Both the position numbers and the translations under genes were made by a program. The notes under the pieces were generated by a model. It was not told the DNA's origin and did not search any database. It saw nothing but the letters and a program-made list of their open reading frames with translations. A stretch of DNA of 64,000 bases, taken from the NCBI RefSeq assembly GCF_008831285.2, contig NC_045149.1, forward strand, positions 7,962,417-8,026,416, in the 5' to 3' direction. Positions 50,416 through 62,926 of this stretch are shown in pieces. Positions within the stretch are counted from its first letter, which is position 1. Each line of letters begins with the position of its first letter. This DNA comes from Nymphaea colorata (lineage: Eukaryota > Streptophyta > Magnoliopsida > Nymphaeales > Nymphaeaceae).

Positions 50416-53400
50416 TCATCTGCATATGTTCCTCCTGTGGCGATTTGACTCTGAGCCAGAAGATGATTCTGAATAGGCATGGTGGTGTTTCCTTTTCCTC
50501 CGATGTCCTGAACCAGAGGTAGAGTAAGGACTAGAATGGAGACGACGATGCTTTACCTTCCTTGGGTTGTAAACAGAATCTGAATCTGAATATGAACTTG
50601 AATCATGATCTTCATGCCGTGTTTTCTTGTGCTTGTGCCTTTTGCTTCTTACATCCACCTTGCCACTTCGACGACGTTCCTGCCGTTTCTCTGAATCTGA
50701 GCTAGAGTATGCACTTGAATGAGAATGATGCTTCCGTTTCCTCTGTTCTTGATCTGAATCTGAAGTAGAATATAAGCTTGAACCTGAATCTACTCGCTGC
50801 TTTTTCTTTTTCTTTTTCTTCTTCTTTTCACTTCTTACGTCGACCACATTATCTTGATCATGATCCTTAGAATCACCAGCATTTGTTGATGACTTCTTAC
50901 TCCTTTCTTTTCTTTTGGAATGCTTCTCCTTCCCCAAGAACTTAGTGAACAAGTCAGGAACGCCTCCATCCAGAAATCCTATTGCACGGAAGAAAAAAAG
51001 TCAGTTGTATAGTAGGAAACCTTGGATCTTTTTCCTGTCTTTTTAATTACACTTACCTCCATATTCATCATATATGTCTTCTGCAACAATCTGCTGATTG
51101 GGATCATCTGGTCTAAATCCACCACGGGCAGGACTCAAGCCTCCTGGCTTTTGCTTCAATTCCCATTTAAGAGGCTGAAAAATATAACAATTCAAACACA
51201 ATGGAAAATTATCAGGAATTTGACAAGAACCCTTGAGGAGTTTTATGATATAGTCTATCAAATAGAGTGATGTGATAGATTTTGGGTATCGAATTATAAC
51301 CCACGATCAGTTTCAGCAAAGGAAAAGTTATGAGAGAGAACAAGAAAAGTTATGAGAGAGAACAAGAAAAGAGAAATGAGGAAGGGAGGTGAGGTTTTAC
51401 ATTCTCACGCAGCCCATTTATATAATAATCCTTCTACACAATTTACAAGAATCTAGAATGAAGCAATCACAATAATCTAGAGTCTAGAGTGAAGCAAAAA
51501 CAATAATCTAGAGTCTAGAATGAAACAATTACAATAATGACCCTACCTAGATATATGTGGTCAAACATAGTTAGACGTGTTGGATCTGGATCAGATTAAA
51601 CCCAACATCTTATCATCCTCCCTCAAGTTGTATATGATTTTGCACTATGTACAACTTGCCTTTTAGAAACCAGATTCGTTGCTTTGTTAGTCTTTTGTAA
51701 ATAAGTATGCAACTTGTTCATCTGTACGAACATAAATAGGCCGAATCTCATTGTCTTCCACCTTTTGTCTAATAAAATGTTCATCAATCTCAATGTACTT
51801 TGTTCGACCATGTTGTATGGGATCAAAAGCAATGTTTATAGCACTTTAATTATCACACATAACATTGATATTTTAATCTTTTCTCCACTCCTCTAGCAAA
51901 TGTCTAACCCATATAACTTCAGCAGTACCTGCAGGCTGCAGCCATACATCTATATTCAGCTTCAGTGTTGGATATTGTCATTGCCTTTTGCTTTCGACAG
52001 CCCCAAGACACAAGGTTATGTCCAATGAAAATACAAAAACCAGAAATAGACTTTCTTTGATCTGGATCTTAACCCAATCTGCATCTGTGAATGTCACAAG
52101 GTGATGTCCAGCAATTATATTTCCACTTTTACCATAAACTAAGCCATCTCGTCAGATATCTTAATATTCTTTTGATGGCATCCACGTGATTATCTCTAGG
52201 TGCATGTATAAATTGAGATACTTGATTCACAACATATATAATATCTGGTCTGGTAAATGTAAGATATTAGAGTGCCCCACCAATGCTTCGGTATTGTGTA
52301 GGATCTTCATATAACTCCCTGTCCTGAGTACTTAATCTTTGATTTAGAACACTAGGAGTTCCAACAAGCTTACAATTAGACATATCCGACTTTTTCAGTA
52401 GATCCAACGTGTATTTTTGTTGTGTCAATGTGAGGCGATCATTGTGCCAATCAATCTCCACTTCAAGAAAGAATCGTAAATCACCAAGCTCTTTCATTTT
52501 AAAGTTTTGCATCGTCAAAGCTTTAGTGTCTCCTATGTGTTTTTCGGAATTACTTGTGATAACAATATCATCAACATATATAAGAAGAAAAGAAAATATG
52601 TTTTATTTTTGATAAATGAAAAAGAGTGATCTAGAGGACATTTCTGAAAACCACATTTCTTGAATCTTGCATGAGAAACTGTCAAACCATGAGCGTGAGG
52701 CATGTTTGAGTTCATAAATAGATTTTCTTAATTTACAAACCCACGCATGAGAGTCTCATTTCGTATATCTTGGAGGTTGTTCCATATATACTTCCTCCCT
52801 CAAATCACTGTGAAGAAAAACATTATTCACGTCCAGAACATGGCCTCATCTCATACCAAAAAAAAAAAAGTGTTGTAAGTATGCTCTGCTTTTAATAAAA
52901 GTTTTTATGTGTGTTTAAAGTTTTCTTTCGTGCTTCGCTTATAAGCCGAACGGGAAAGTCTCTTCCCCGGAAGCATGTATCTTTGCATACGCCTGTATAA
53001 TCTGTTGTTATGAATCTTTGTGTTTTATGTTGGAAGTTCTGGCCCTAGCCAGGATCTATGCATAGGAACCATGCTTTATAAGGAAGAACCTGCTGTAACA
53101 TGTTTTGTTCATGATATGATTCCCGTGTTTTTAAGTTCTTGATTTTCTGGACGAGCCACTGTGTGAATCCTTTAAGACCAAAAGACTATTGTGGAAAAGA
53201 AGTACCCGCTAAGCGAGGAGGCTGTTTAGGGGGAAAATAGTACACGAACGGTGAGGTCTGAATGGGATGACAAGGTGTCACACATGGTGTTCTATGAAAG
53301 GAGAATATAACAAGTTTTCAAAATCGGGAGAATCATACCATAAGCTTACCATGTTTCAGTTTGTTCTTTTTTATAATACATGTGTTATCTGTTCGTAGAA

Positions 53401-56400
53401 CCCTGTTCCTGTGAAAGGAATTTTTCCAACCTAAAAACAATAGACTCGTAAACAGAATATAAAGTTGTATACATGATACATAGGACTGCGGGATAAAAAG
53501 AGATGAGTACCTAGTAGGCTCAAAAACCTTTTGATTTCGAAAAATCATACCTTAAGCACCCTTTGATTTCAGAAAACTGTGATTTTCAAAAAATCCAAAA
53601 ATATTTACTACTTTTATACTTGACAAAATTAGTAGTTTATTTAGTTTACTGAATTTTCTTTCGTATTATTATATACATAGAATAGATTGTTTAAATCCTG
53701 GAATATATCCAAAACATAAGACCCTAAAAACTAGTAAATTTTACAAACACTTATGAGTGATAAAGAAGATATCTACATACAAAGTCTGAAAGAAACAAGG
53801 ACCTACTACCCCGATGCAGAAGGACTAACCAGATACGATTCACCTAGTAGTTCTGATAAACTTATAGTTTGTCAACTAAACCTCATAATCATTATGCTGA
53901 TAAAACTAAATCAAAGAATTAGCCAACTCGAACGAACCCTAGGAAAAAAACCAGAACCACAGGAAGCAAACCTAGAAGAATTAACCAAAAGACTAGACAA
54001 ACTAAACATAGGAAATGGTGGGATCAAACCTACCCCTACCCATATTCCTAAAAGTATAGCTTTTTCCAGAAGATAATGGCTGTAAGACGTTCTTTTTCTA
54101 GTCTCAGTAGAAACCTTAGTGACACTACGAAACCATAACAGATTTATTCATCTTGGTTTAATAATTATAGGAATTAAGGGTTTAGCCAGAAGAAATCTAG
54201 GAACAAAAGTTTTAATCACTTTACTAGATAAGAGATGGGCAAATGATGCTAGGAAGGCCATTATAGCAACTATGGAAATTTATATGTCTGATAACAAGGG
54301 CATATTCTATTGTACACCTAATTTCTTGCTAAGCATAAGAGACCTTGAACATATTATCATAGGAATTCAAACTAAGGATATGAAACGTTTACGGGAAAAG
54401 CTAATTTACTTGTAAATGTCGGATTCTTAGGAAAAGTAACAAATAGCAGTACTACAAAGTATAAAATCGATACTAAGGCTATAATCGAATCTATGACTAG
54501 TAAAGGTATCAGGATGATTAAGTCTATGGCTATTAATCCTGAAGAATTAGAAGGCTTAGATTGAAATATTAGTAAAAATCTAGAAAGAAATAAATATTAA
54601 TGTCAAAATTCCTGAAGAAAGTTCAATGTTTAAAAACCCTGATGGTAGCTATACGGTGAGATTTTTAGACTATAAAGAAAAACAACATAAAGAAGAAAAC
54701 GAATCTGAAAAATTTTGTAGCCAGATAGAAGATTGATGGAAGCTTTAGAACATAATTGTATTCTACTTCCTAAGGGATTTGACTTGTCAGAAGAAGATAT
54801 CCTTAGACTAGAAATAAAATTAGTCGCAGAAGAAAAAATTCATGAGGAAGACAACCTATATATAGATCCCACGGGAAATATCAGAATAAATAGACTAGAA
54901 GATGCTTATATACAAAAAACCGATGAACATCTCAAAAAATCTTATGGAAATAGATGCTCCAGAATCCTCTCTGGTGACCACTGGAAGATCACCACAAGAT
55001 CAACAACAAACTCAACCCCCACCAATCACACCTATAGTATTCTATTCACCCGGGCAACCCCTTAAAAGACCTTATGTAGAATATAAAGAAAGAGATACCT
55101 ATAAACCGAAGGGAAAAATGATGCCTTAGAAACCATAGACAGAAAAGACCTATTAGATGAAGGAAGAATTTTGAACATAAGTGCTCATGATCGTCAATTA
55201 TTACCCTCAGTAATAGACACATGGTCTCAACGAGTTGCTAGAAAATGAGACAGGATGAATCAAGAAATGTGGACAACAGAAGAAATGTATTCTTGGGTAG
55301 AAAAATTTTTAGGAGAAACCGCTAGAGCATCTTGGGAAGCATACAAAAGAGAACACCCCCAAGACTTACAAAAAGAAATTCTTCTAGGAAAAAATATTTA
55401 TAACTTTACCAACAAAATACAATTACTCTTATTAGGATATCAGCCAAATGTAGGGTTTGATAAACAACAGCAAGACTCGATTAGAAAACTAGAGCAACTC
55501 CAAATTAAAGATTGGCGTTATATAAAACCTTTCTTACAAGATTTCTTTTATTATAGTTCCTTAGCAGGATGTTTTTATAATAAAGAGATCGGAGAAAGCA
55601 TATTTCTTAAGTTACCGGATCTATTGGGTTCTGAAATACGTAAAAAATACAAAGAAAGAGAAACGATACCTCAACTTGATAACATTAGTATAAGAATGTA
55701 GTTCATAATTGAAGAATTAGTAAAGAAATGTACTGAAATAACCATTTCCAAACAATTAAAAGGTGAATATAGTTTTTGCAAACAAATTTATACACCACAA
55801 AGATATGATAAAGAACCTAGACACCCAAAAACTTATAAGACAAGAGATAAAGATAAACAACGAAGATACTACCTTCGTAACTCTAATGCTAGAAAACCCT
55901 ATCTTGACAAACATAGACATGTTAGAAAATATAATACCCAAAGGGATTACAAAAACAAGTTAACATGCTTTACTTGTGGCAGTCCTGAACAGTTAGCTAG
56001 GGACTGTTCAAAACGAAAAAATCTTTACAATAAGGCTTCAATTCTTGTTGACTGTGTAAATGAGGATGTATTGGCTTTAGATGAATATATTAGCGATACT
56101 GAAAGCATCTATAGTATTGTATCTATAGAAGAATCGTTTCATGCTCCTAATTCCTCTGATGAAGAACCTTGTAGTGATAGCTGCATAAGCCATAACATAC
56201 TCGAATCAAGTAGAAAATATGGTGAAGATTTTCAAGACAAATTTTCTACTTTAACCAACCTAAAATATATGTTAGATAACATGAATAATGACTCATAATG
56301 TTTGGTAGCCTTTTGAGCATCATATAGGATAAGTTTAAGATTCCTTATCTTCTAAGAATAGACATTAGCCACGGTAGACAATGCATAATGCATTCTTTTA

Positions 56401-59400
56401 TCTAACATAAAATTTTGTTTCAGGAAACATGGCCTCTTCTAGCCAAACCCACCTTGTCCAAATAGACCCAGATCTAGGTCTGCCCATATTACCTCCAGAC
56501 TCCAATCTTACATTCTTAACCTTGCCTAGTATGAATCTTGACCAAAAAGACCATAGTTTACTAGATAACCTCTGGCACAATAGAAAAAACCCAACCTTCT
56601 CCAAAATCCTCAGTATCCTAGCAACCTACCTCAGCATCAAAAATACCCAAAACCAGATCACACAAAGCCAACTCAAGCTCTTTCCTGAGCCTACCCCAAA
56701 CCCTGTTTTTCTGGACATAGCCCAACAATTAGAGAATACTAATACAGAGCTAACTCTCTGTAAAGAGAAATTAGAAGACATGACTGAAAAATTGAAGCAG
56801 TCAACAACCGAAGTAGAATTACTGAAAGAGCAGTGGGAAATAGAAATGAAAAAACAGTGGGAAGAAAAAAGAGAAAGTTTTCCCCCAGAAATAAATGTAG
56901 CAAAAGATCAAGTCGACAAAATAGTACTTCAGAAGCAAAAGAAGGAGCAAGGACGTATTCAGGAGATATTAAGATTTCTTGCCAGGAACCCCAGATTACG
57001 AAAAAAGGGATTGAAATTCTGTTTAGTCAAATACCAGCAAAGAAAACATGCTGACTTGGGATTATTCTGGTAAGCATTAACCTGAAGAAATGGACAAACA
57101 TGAAAATGTTTGATCTGCAGATTTCCTTGAAAAATTTAATGGAACTAGGATATGTAAGAAGGATTATCATAACGACAGTGGAGCATACTCATATGCTGCG
57201 ATTCAATTGGCGTTTGGCCTATATAGTAGAACAGATTTTCAGAAATAACTGGGTTACAAAAGGATTTATAAACCTAGATATCAATACAATCCCTCCATGA
57301 CTATCCATGTGATGCAAAACATGAAATCACCATTAGGACATACTCTTTTGTCACCCCTCTACAAGTCCCTCTACCCCTTACAGACATACCAGAAGCGGCT
57401 ACTGTACAAGGGTTAAGTTTGACCGATCTTGACAAACGTTAGGCTGCAGGGTTAAGGACTCAGGACTCAGCAGCTTCGTCCCTACTTTTCTCAAAGAATG
57501 TCTACTGCCATGCAGGATCAGTATCTTCTTCGCTATCTGAATGTTGATCAAAATGGAGAGTTACTGCAGCACCATCAGTACCATTGTCTCCGAATTCATG
57601 GACTTGCCATCCTGCATTGATTTGGGCAAAATGTTCTCGTAACCCTGGCTTAATACAAATATGGTTTTGGAATGATATAACTATTTTTATATGTTCAGAG
57701 TCAAAGGTGTATATCCTAGTATTTCAATCTTCTGAAATGAGGTGATGCCAAGTTTTCCATTGTTGGGACATCTTGAATTCTCTCCATCTTGTAAGCTCAT
57801 CATGCCATTCATCTGGATTTACTTCTGGTATGTCTGTAAGGGGTAGAGGGACTTGTAGAGGGGTGACAAAAGAGTATGTCCTAATGGTGATTTCATGTTT
57901 TGCATCACATGGATAGTCATATGTTGGAGGAATTGTATTGATATTTAGGTTTACAAATCCTTTTGTAACCCAGTTATTTCTGAAAATTTGTTCTACTATA
58001 TAGGTCAAACGTCAATTGAATCGCAGCATATGAGTCTGCTCCACTGCCGTTATGATAATCCTTCTTACATATCCTAGTTTCATTAAATTTTTCAAGAAAA
58101 TCTGCATATCAAACATTTTCATGTCTGTCCATCTCTTCAGGTTAATGCTTACCAGAATAATCCCAAATACTTTATAACATAAGCAGAAAGAGTTGTCAGC
58201 ATGTCTTCTTTGCTGGTATTTGACTAAACAGAATTTCAATCCCTTTTTTCGTAATCTGGGGTTCCTGGCAAGAAATCTTAATATCTCCTGAATACGTCCT
58301 TGCTCCTTCTTTTGCTTCTGAAGTACTATTTTGTCAACTTGATCATTTGCTACATTTATTTCTGGGGGAAAACTTTCTCTTTTTTCTTCCCACTGTTTTT
58401 TCATTTCTATTTCCCACTGCTCTTTCAGTAATTCTACTTCGGTTGTTGACTGCTTCAATTTTTCAGTCATGTCTTCTAATTTCTCTTTACAGAGAGTTAG
58501 CTCTGTATTAGTATTCTCTAATTGTTGGGCTATGTCCAGAAAAACAGGGTTTGGGGTAGGCTCAGGAAAGAGCTTGAGTTGGCTTTGTGTGATCTGGTTT
58601 TGGGTATTTTTGATGCTGAGGTAGGTTGCTAGGATACTGAGGATTTTGGAGAAGGTTGGGTTTTTTCTATTGTGCCAGAGGTTATCTAGTAAACTATGGT
58701 CTTTTTGGTCAAGATTCATACTAGGCAAGGTTAAGAATGTAAGATTGGAGTCTGGAGGTAATATGGGCAGACCTAGATCTGGGTCTATTTGGACAAGGTG
58801 GGTTTGGCTAGAAGAGGCCATGTTTCCTGAAACAAAATTTTATGTTAGATAAAAGAATGCATTATGCATTGTCTACCGTGGCTAATGTCTATTCTTAGAA
58901 GATAAGGAATCTTAAACTTATCCTATATGATGCTCAAAAGGCTACCAAACATTATGAGTCATTATTCATGTTATCTAACATATATTTTAGGTTGGTTAAA
59001 GTAGAAAATTTGTCTTGAAAATCTTCACCATATTTTCTACTTGATTCGAGTATGTTATGGCTTATGCAGCTATCACTACAAGGTTCTTCATCAGAGGAAT
59101 TAGGAGCATGAAACGATTCTTCTATAGATACAATACTATAGATGCTTTCAGTATCGCTAATATATTCATCTAAAGCCAATACATCCTCATTTACACAGTC
59201 AACAAGAATTGAAGCCTTATTGTAAAGATTTTTTCGTTTTGAACAGTCCCTAGCTAACTGTTCAGGACTGCCACAAGTAAAGCATGTTAACTTGTTTTTG
59301 TAATCCCTTTGGGTATTATATTTTCTAACATGTCTATGTTTGTCAAGATAGGGTTTTCTAGCATTAGAGTTACGAAGGTAGTATCTTCGTTGTTTATCTT

Positions 59401-62400
59401 TATCTCTTGTCTTATAAGTTTTTGGGTGTCTAGGTTCTTTATCATATCTTTGTGGTGTATAAATTTGTTTGCAAAAACTATATTCACCTTTTAATTGTTT
59501 GGAAATGGTTATTTCAGTACATTTCTTTACTAATTCTTCAATTATGAACTACATTCTTATACTAATGTTATCAAGTTGAGGTATCGTTTCTCTTTCTTTG
59601 TATTTTTTACGTATTTCAGAACCCAATAGATCCGGTAACTTAAGAAATATGCTTTCTCCGATCTTTTTATTATAAAAACATCCTGCTAAGGAACTATAAT
59701 AAAAGAAATCTTGTAAGAAAGGTTTTATATAACGCCAATCTTTAATTTGGAGTTGCTCTAGTTTTCTAATCGAGTCTTGCTGTTGTTTATCAAACCCTAC
59801 ATTTGGCTGATATCCTAATAAGAGTAATTGTATTTTGTTGGTAAAGTTATAAATATTTTTTCCTAGAAGAATTTCTTTTTGTAAGTCTTGGGGGTGTTCT
59901 CTTTTGTATGCTTCCCAAGATGCTCTAGCGGTTTCTCCTAAAAATTTTTCTACCCAAGAATACATTTCTTCTGTTGTCCACATTTCTTGATTCATCCTGT
60001 CTCATTTTCTAGCAACTCGTTGAGACCATGTGTCTATTACTGAGGGTAATAATTGAAGATCATGAGCACTTATGTTCAAAATTCTTCCTTCATCTAATAG
60101 GTACGAAGCGGCTACTGTAGCACCTTTTGACTTTTTAGACACGTTCGACTGCCACCTCATCCAGCACATGACACCTGTCGACCTTCGAGTTCCTTCGATT
60201 GTAACTATTTTTGTTTGTTTGCGTTCAGCTTGTTCGGAAAGGAATCCTATTCCTTTTCCATATTGTAATTTGTTTTCAAGTCTGGTGCCTATAAAAGCAC
60301 CAACCCAACGTCTGTATCCATCATCCACACATCAGGACTTCTTTTTCTGGGGAACAAAGGTAACAGAGGGGAGCTGAGATCCAACCACACCATGGATACA
60401 CTAGAACCTATGTCACATGGGTGTGGGTACAATACGGGGACACGGCAATTTTCAAAATTTTTGGATACGCGAACATGGCGAATTTTATATTCTAAAAAAC
60501 GATAAAATAAAAAAAACATTAAATTAATAGTTCACTCTTACAATCTCATAAGAAAGAACCATCCCTAAATCTTTAAACAAAAACATCCTCAAATCGGCAA
60601 ATCCAAAACAAAAAAAAACCCCAAATCAAGAACATGAAACCCTAAGTTCTAATTTCGAAAAGAAAATAAAAACCACTTACCTGTTTGTCGCCGGCTGACA
60701 CTACACCGGACGTCGCCATGGGTCGCCGAACATAGTCGTCATCGCCTGCCATTGTTGCCAAACTCTCTGCTGCAGTCGTCGGTGGTGAAGGTTAAAGGGT
60801 CGAGCGTGGTGCGTAAAAAAAAAGTCGAGGGTTGTAAAGAAATTGGGTTAGAAAATTGGTTCGGATCGGGTCTGACCCAGACCCGATCCAAGCAGTATCC
60901 TGCCGTGTCTGCGTGTCGGCGTATCGAAGCGGGTATGCAGGCTATTTGCCGTGTCCGTATGTCGTAGACTAGAACACTATATATACAGCTTGGTTTATTC
61001 AAAACCTTGAGCCTAGAATGATGAGAAGCTTTTGGCTTCTTGATCATGTGGAGCTGACCAGGATCAAGTCCACACCAGACCTGAGAGTTCCCCATTCATT
61101 CTGATCCCTATTATAAAGTATATGGTTCACATTATAAAGGAGAAAATATTTTAAAACAAGTCAACACGACAAGATATTTAGGCAAAAAATAATTGTTAGG
61201 CACTTAGGCTGCTTGATAGGTGGCACAGACCAGAAATCAAGTTGTAACTTGTTCACACCATATTGTCCTGGCCTCGTGGGCATACATATCAACTACATGT
61301 AGAAGAAATGATGAAAAACATCAACATAAAAGACACCCAGCATAAAGTTTACTCAACTACATAGCCCAATAATCTCCTCAGTTTGAAATTAAGGGTGTCT
61401 TTGCTTCCATTTATGGATGCAAAAATTTGCAAACCTGTAAAATTAATCATGTAATGGTAAATGGAAAACATGGATAGTGGAACACACATGCATGCTGAGA
61501 TCATTTAATGATAAATGGAAAACATTGAATGAGAAATTTCAACAATTAAGGAAAATGACAAGATTCATGCATGCTGACATCTTTCTGATGCTTGCTGCAA
61601 GTCCTAAATAAACAATTTACACACCATGAGTCCATGACATAAGAAACAAAATGTGCGAGGAAAACATTTCTGGATGTTTGAAAAACAATGATTTTGCTTA
61701 CCTCACTTGCATCAGTGTGTGCCATGATGACTGTTAAAGGATCATCTCTTTTAAGCCGACTCTCTTCATTAGGCATTATAGCGTCCTTCAAAGGACACTC
61801 TCGATCACCACTTTGGTGACCATATGTTCCACAACGGACACATTTAACATTACGAACTTCAACTGCAAAAGGTTTAATCCTCATAGGTACACCTGTCTCA
61901 AGTCTGCATAAGATAGTTGTGATACCAATTAACATGGAGCAAAAGAAAAATCTGAAAAGCCACAAGCAACTTATATCCAAATTATAACGCAAAGCTTCAA
62001 TAAGCTTCCAAAGTCTGCCTGCTGGAGACCCTATCAATTAGGACAAAAGAAGCACAATTATAGCTTTCCTATTGTAAGATTCAAACATTTATGAAGAGCT
62101 TTTAATTCACAATTTTACATACACTTGCCGATGACATCCCTAAATATTGGTCCAAGTAAAGGAGCCACATATGCCATCTCTGTCTAGAAGGAAGAAAATT
62201 GAGACACCAAAAAGGACACAGATTTTCCTTCTAATAACTAAGCTTGATTCTTTAATAAAGAATGTTATCGCCCAAATTGAAGAGGCACTCAAACAAAGAA
62301 GCAATATTGAGGAATGTTCTATTATGAACATGAATCACTATACTGATGTGGATGGTAATACATTTAAGGTGATAAATATTGTTCGGATATTGATCATGCA

Positions 62401-62881
62401 TGCGCTTACTCCTTATGGCTTATGCACGAATAATATGCAGGCTATACATTTCAAACAGCATTGATTGAAATAATAAAACCATATCATGATTACATATACA
62501 AGAGTTCAATAGACGATATGAGCAAAATAGAATGCAATTGCACAAATCTTATGCTGACAGGTTTTTGTGCTCATTTTTTTTTCTTTACTGAACCAAAAAG
62601 GCTCTATTAGTTTCTCTTGTATCCACTGAACAAAAACCTTTTTGATGCAGCTATGTGGTAAAACACAATAGATAGATTGCTTGATTCCTGATATTCTTTA
62701 GACATTAAGCACCTTCATTTCATGAGATCAAACTATACAAAACAAAGACAATTCAGTTAAATAAAATCTTGTTGAAAGATGAAATTTTGGCTGTAAGAGA
62801 GCCTTAAGTTTGCCCAAGCAAATCAAGGCCAATAAAGAGAAAAAAAAAAATTGAAACACCAGAGCTTAATTGCATCTTTCT

Positions 62882-62926
<45 letters not shown>

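Larger units (their letters stand above)
55148..57395 (+). repeat. Left arm of a 2.25-kb inverted viral repeat
   Basis: It pairs with the reverse complement of 57822-60102 from the outer end ACCTATTAGATGAAG to the inner end CAGACATACCAGAAG. The arms are 2248 and 2281 bp. The 33-bp difference is accounted for by about 28 bp missing here near 57056 and about 5 bp near 57295. Elsewhere I saw only scattered substitutions: translated ORFs of 66 and 75 residues are identical and a 148-residue ORF differs once. Confidence 0.95.

Noticed and set aside
51320-51540. CRISPR-like spaced repeats
   Set aside because: These are a few imperfect tandem units inside an LTR of a plant genome, with no unique equal-length spacers.
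52567-52578. YVDD as the reverse transcriptase of the endogenous virus
   Set aside because: It sits in a minus-strand frame with copia-type flanking motifs and next to a copia LTR, on the opposite strand to the adjacent viral segment.
56398-58852. Antisense 68-codon frames mirrored at 56398-56604 and 58646-58852
   Set aside because: They are complements of the coiled-coil viral ORF and identical only because the arms are inverted copies.
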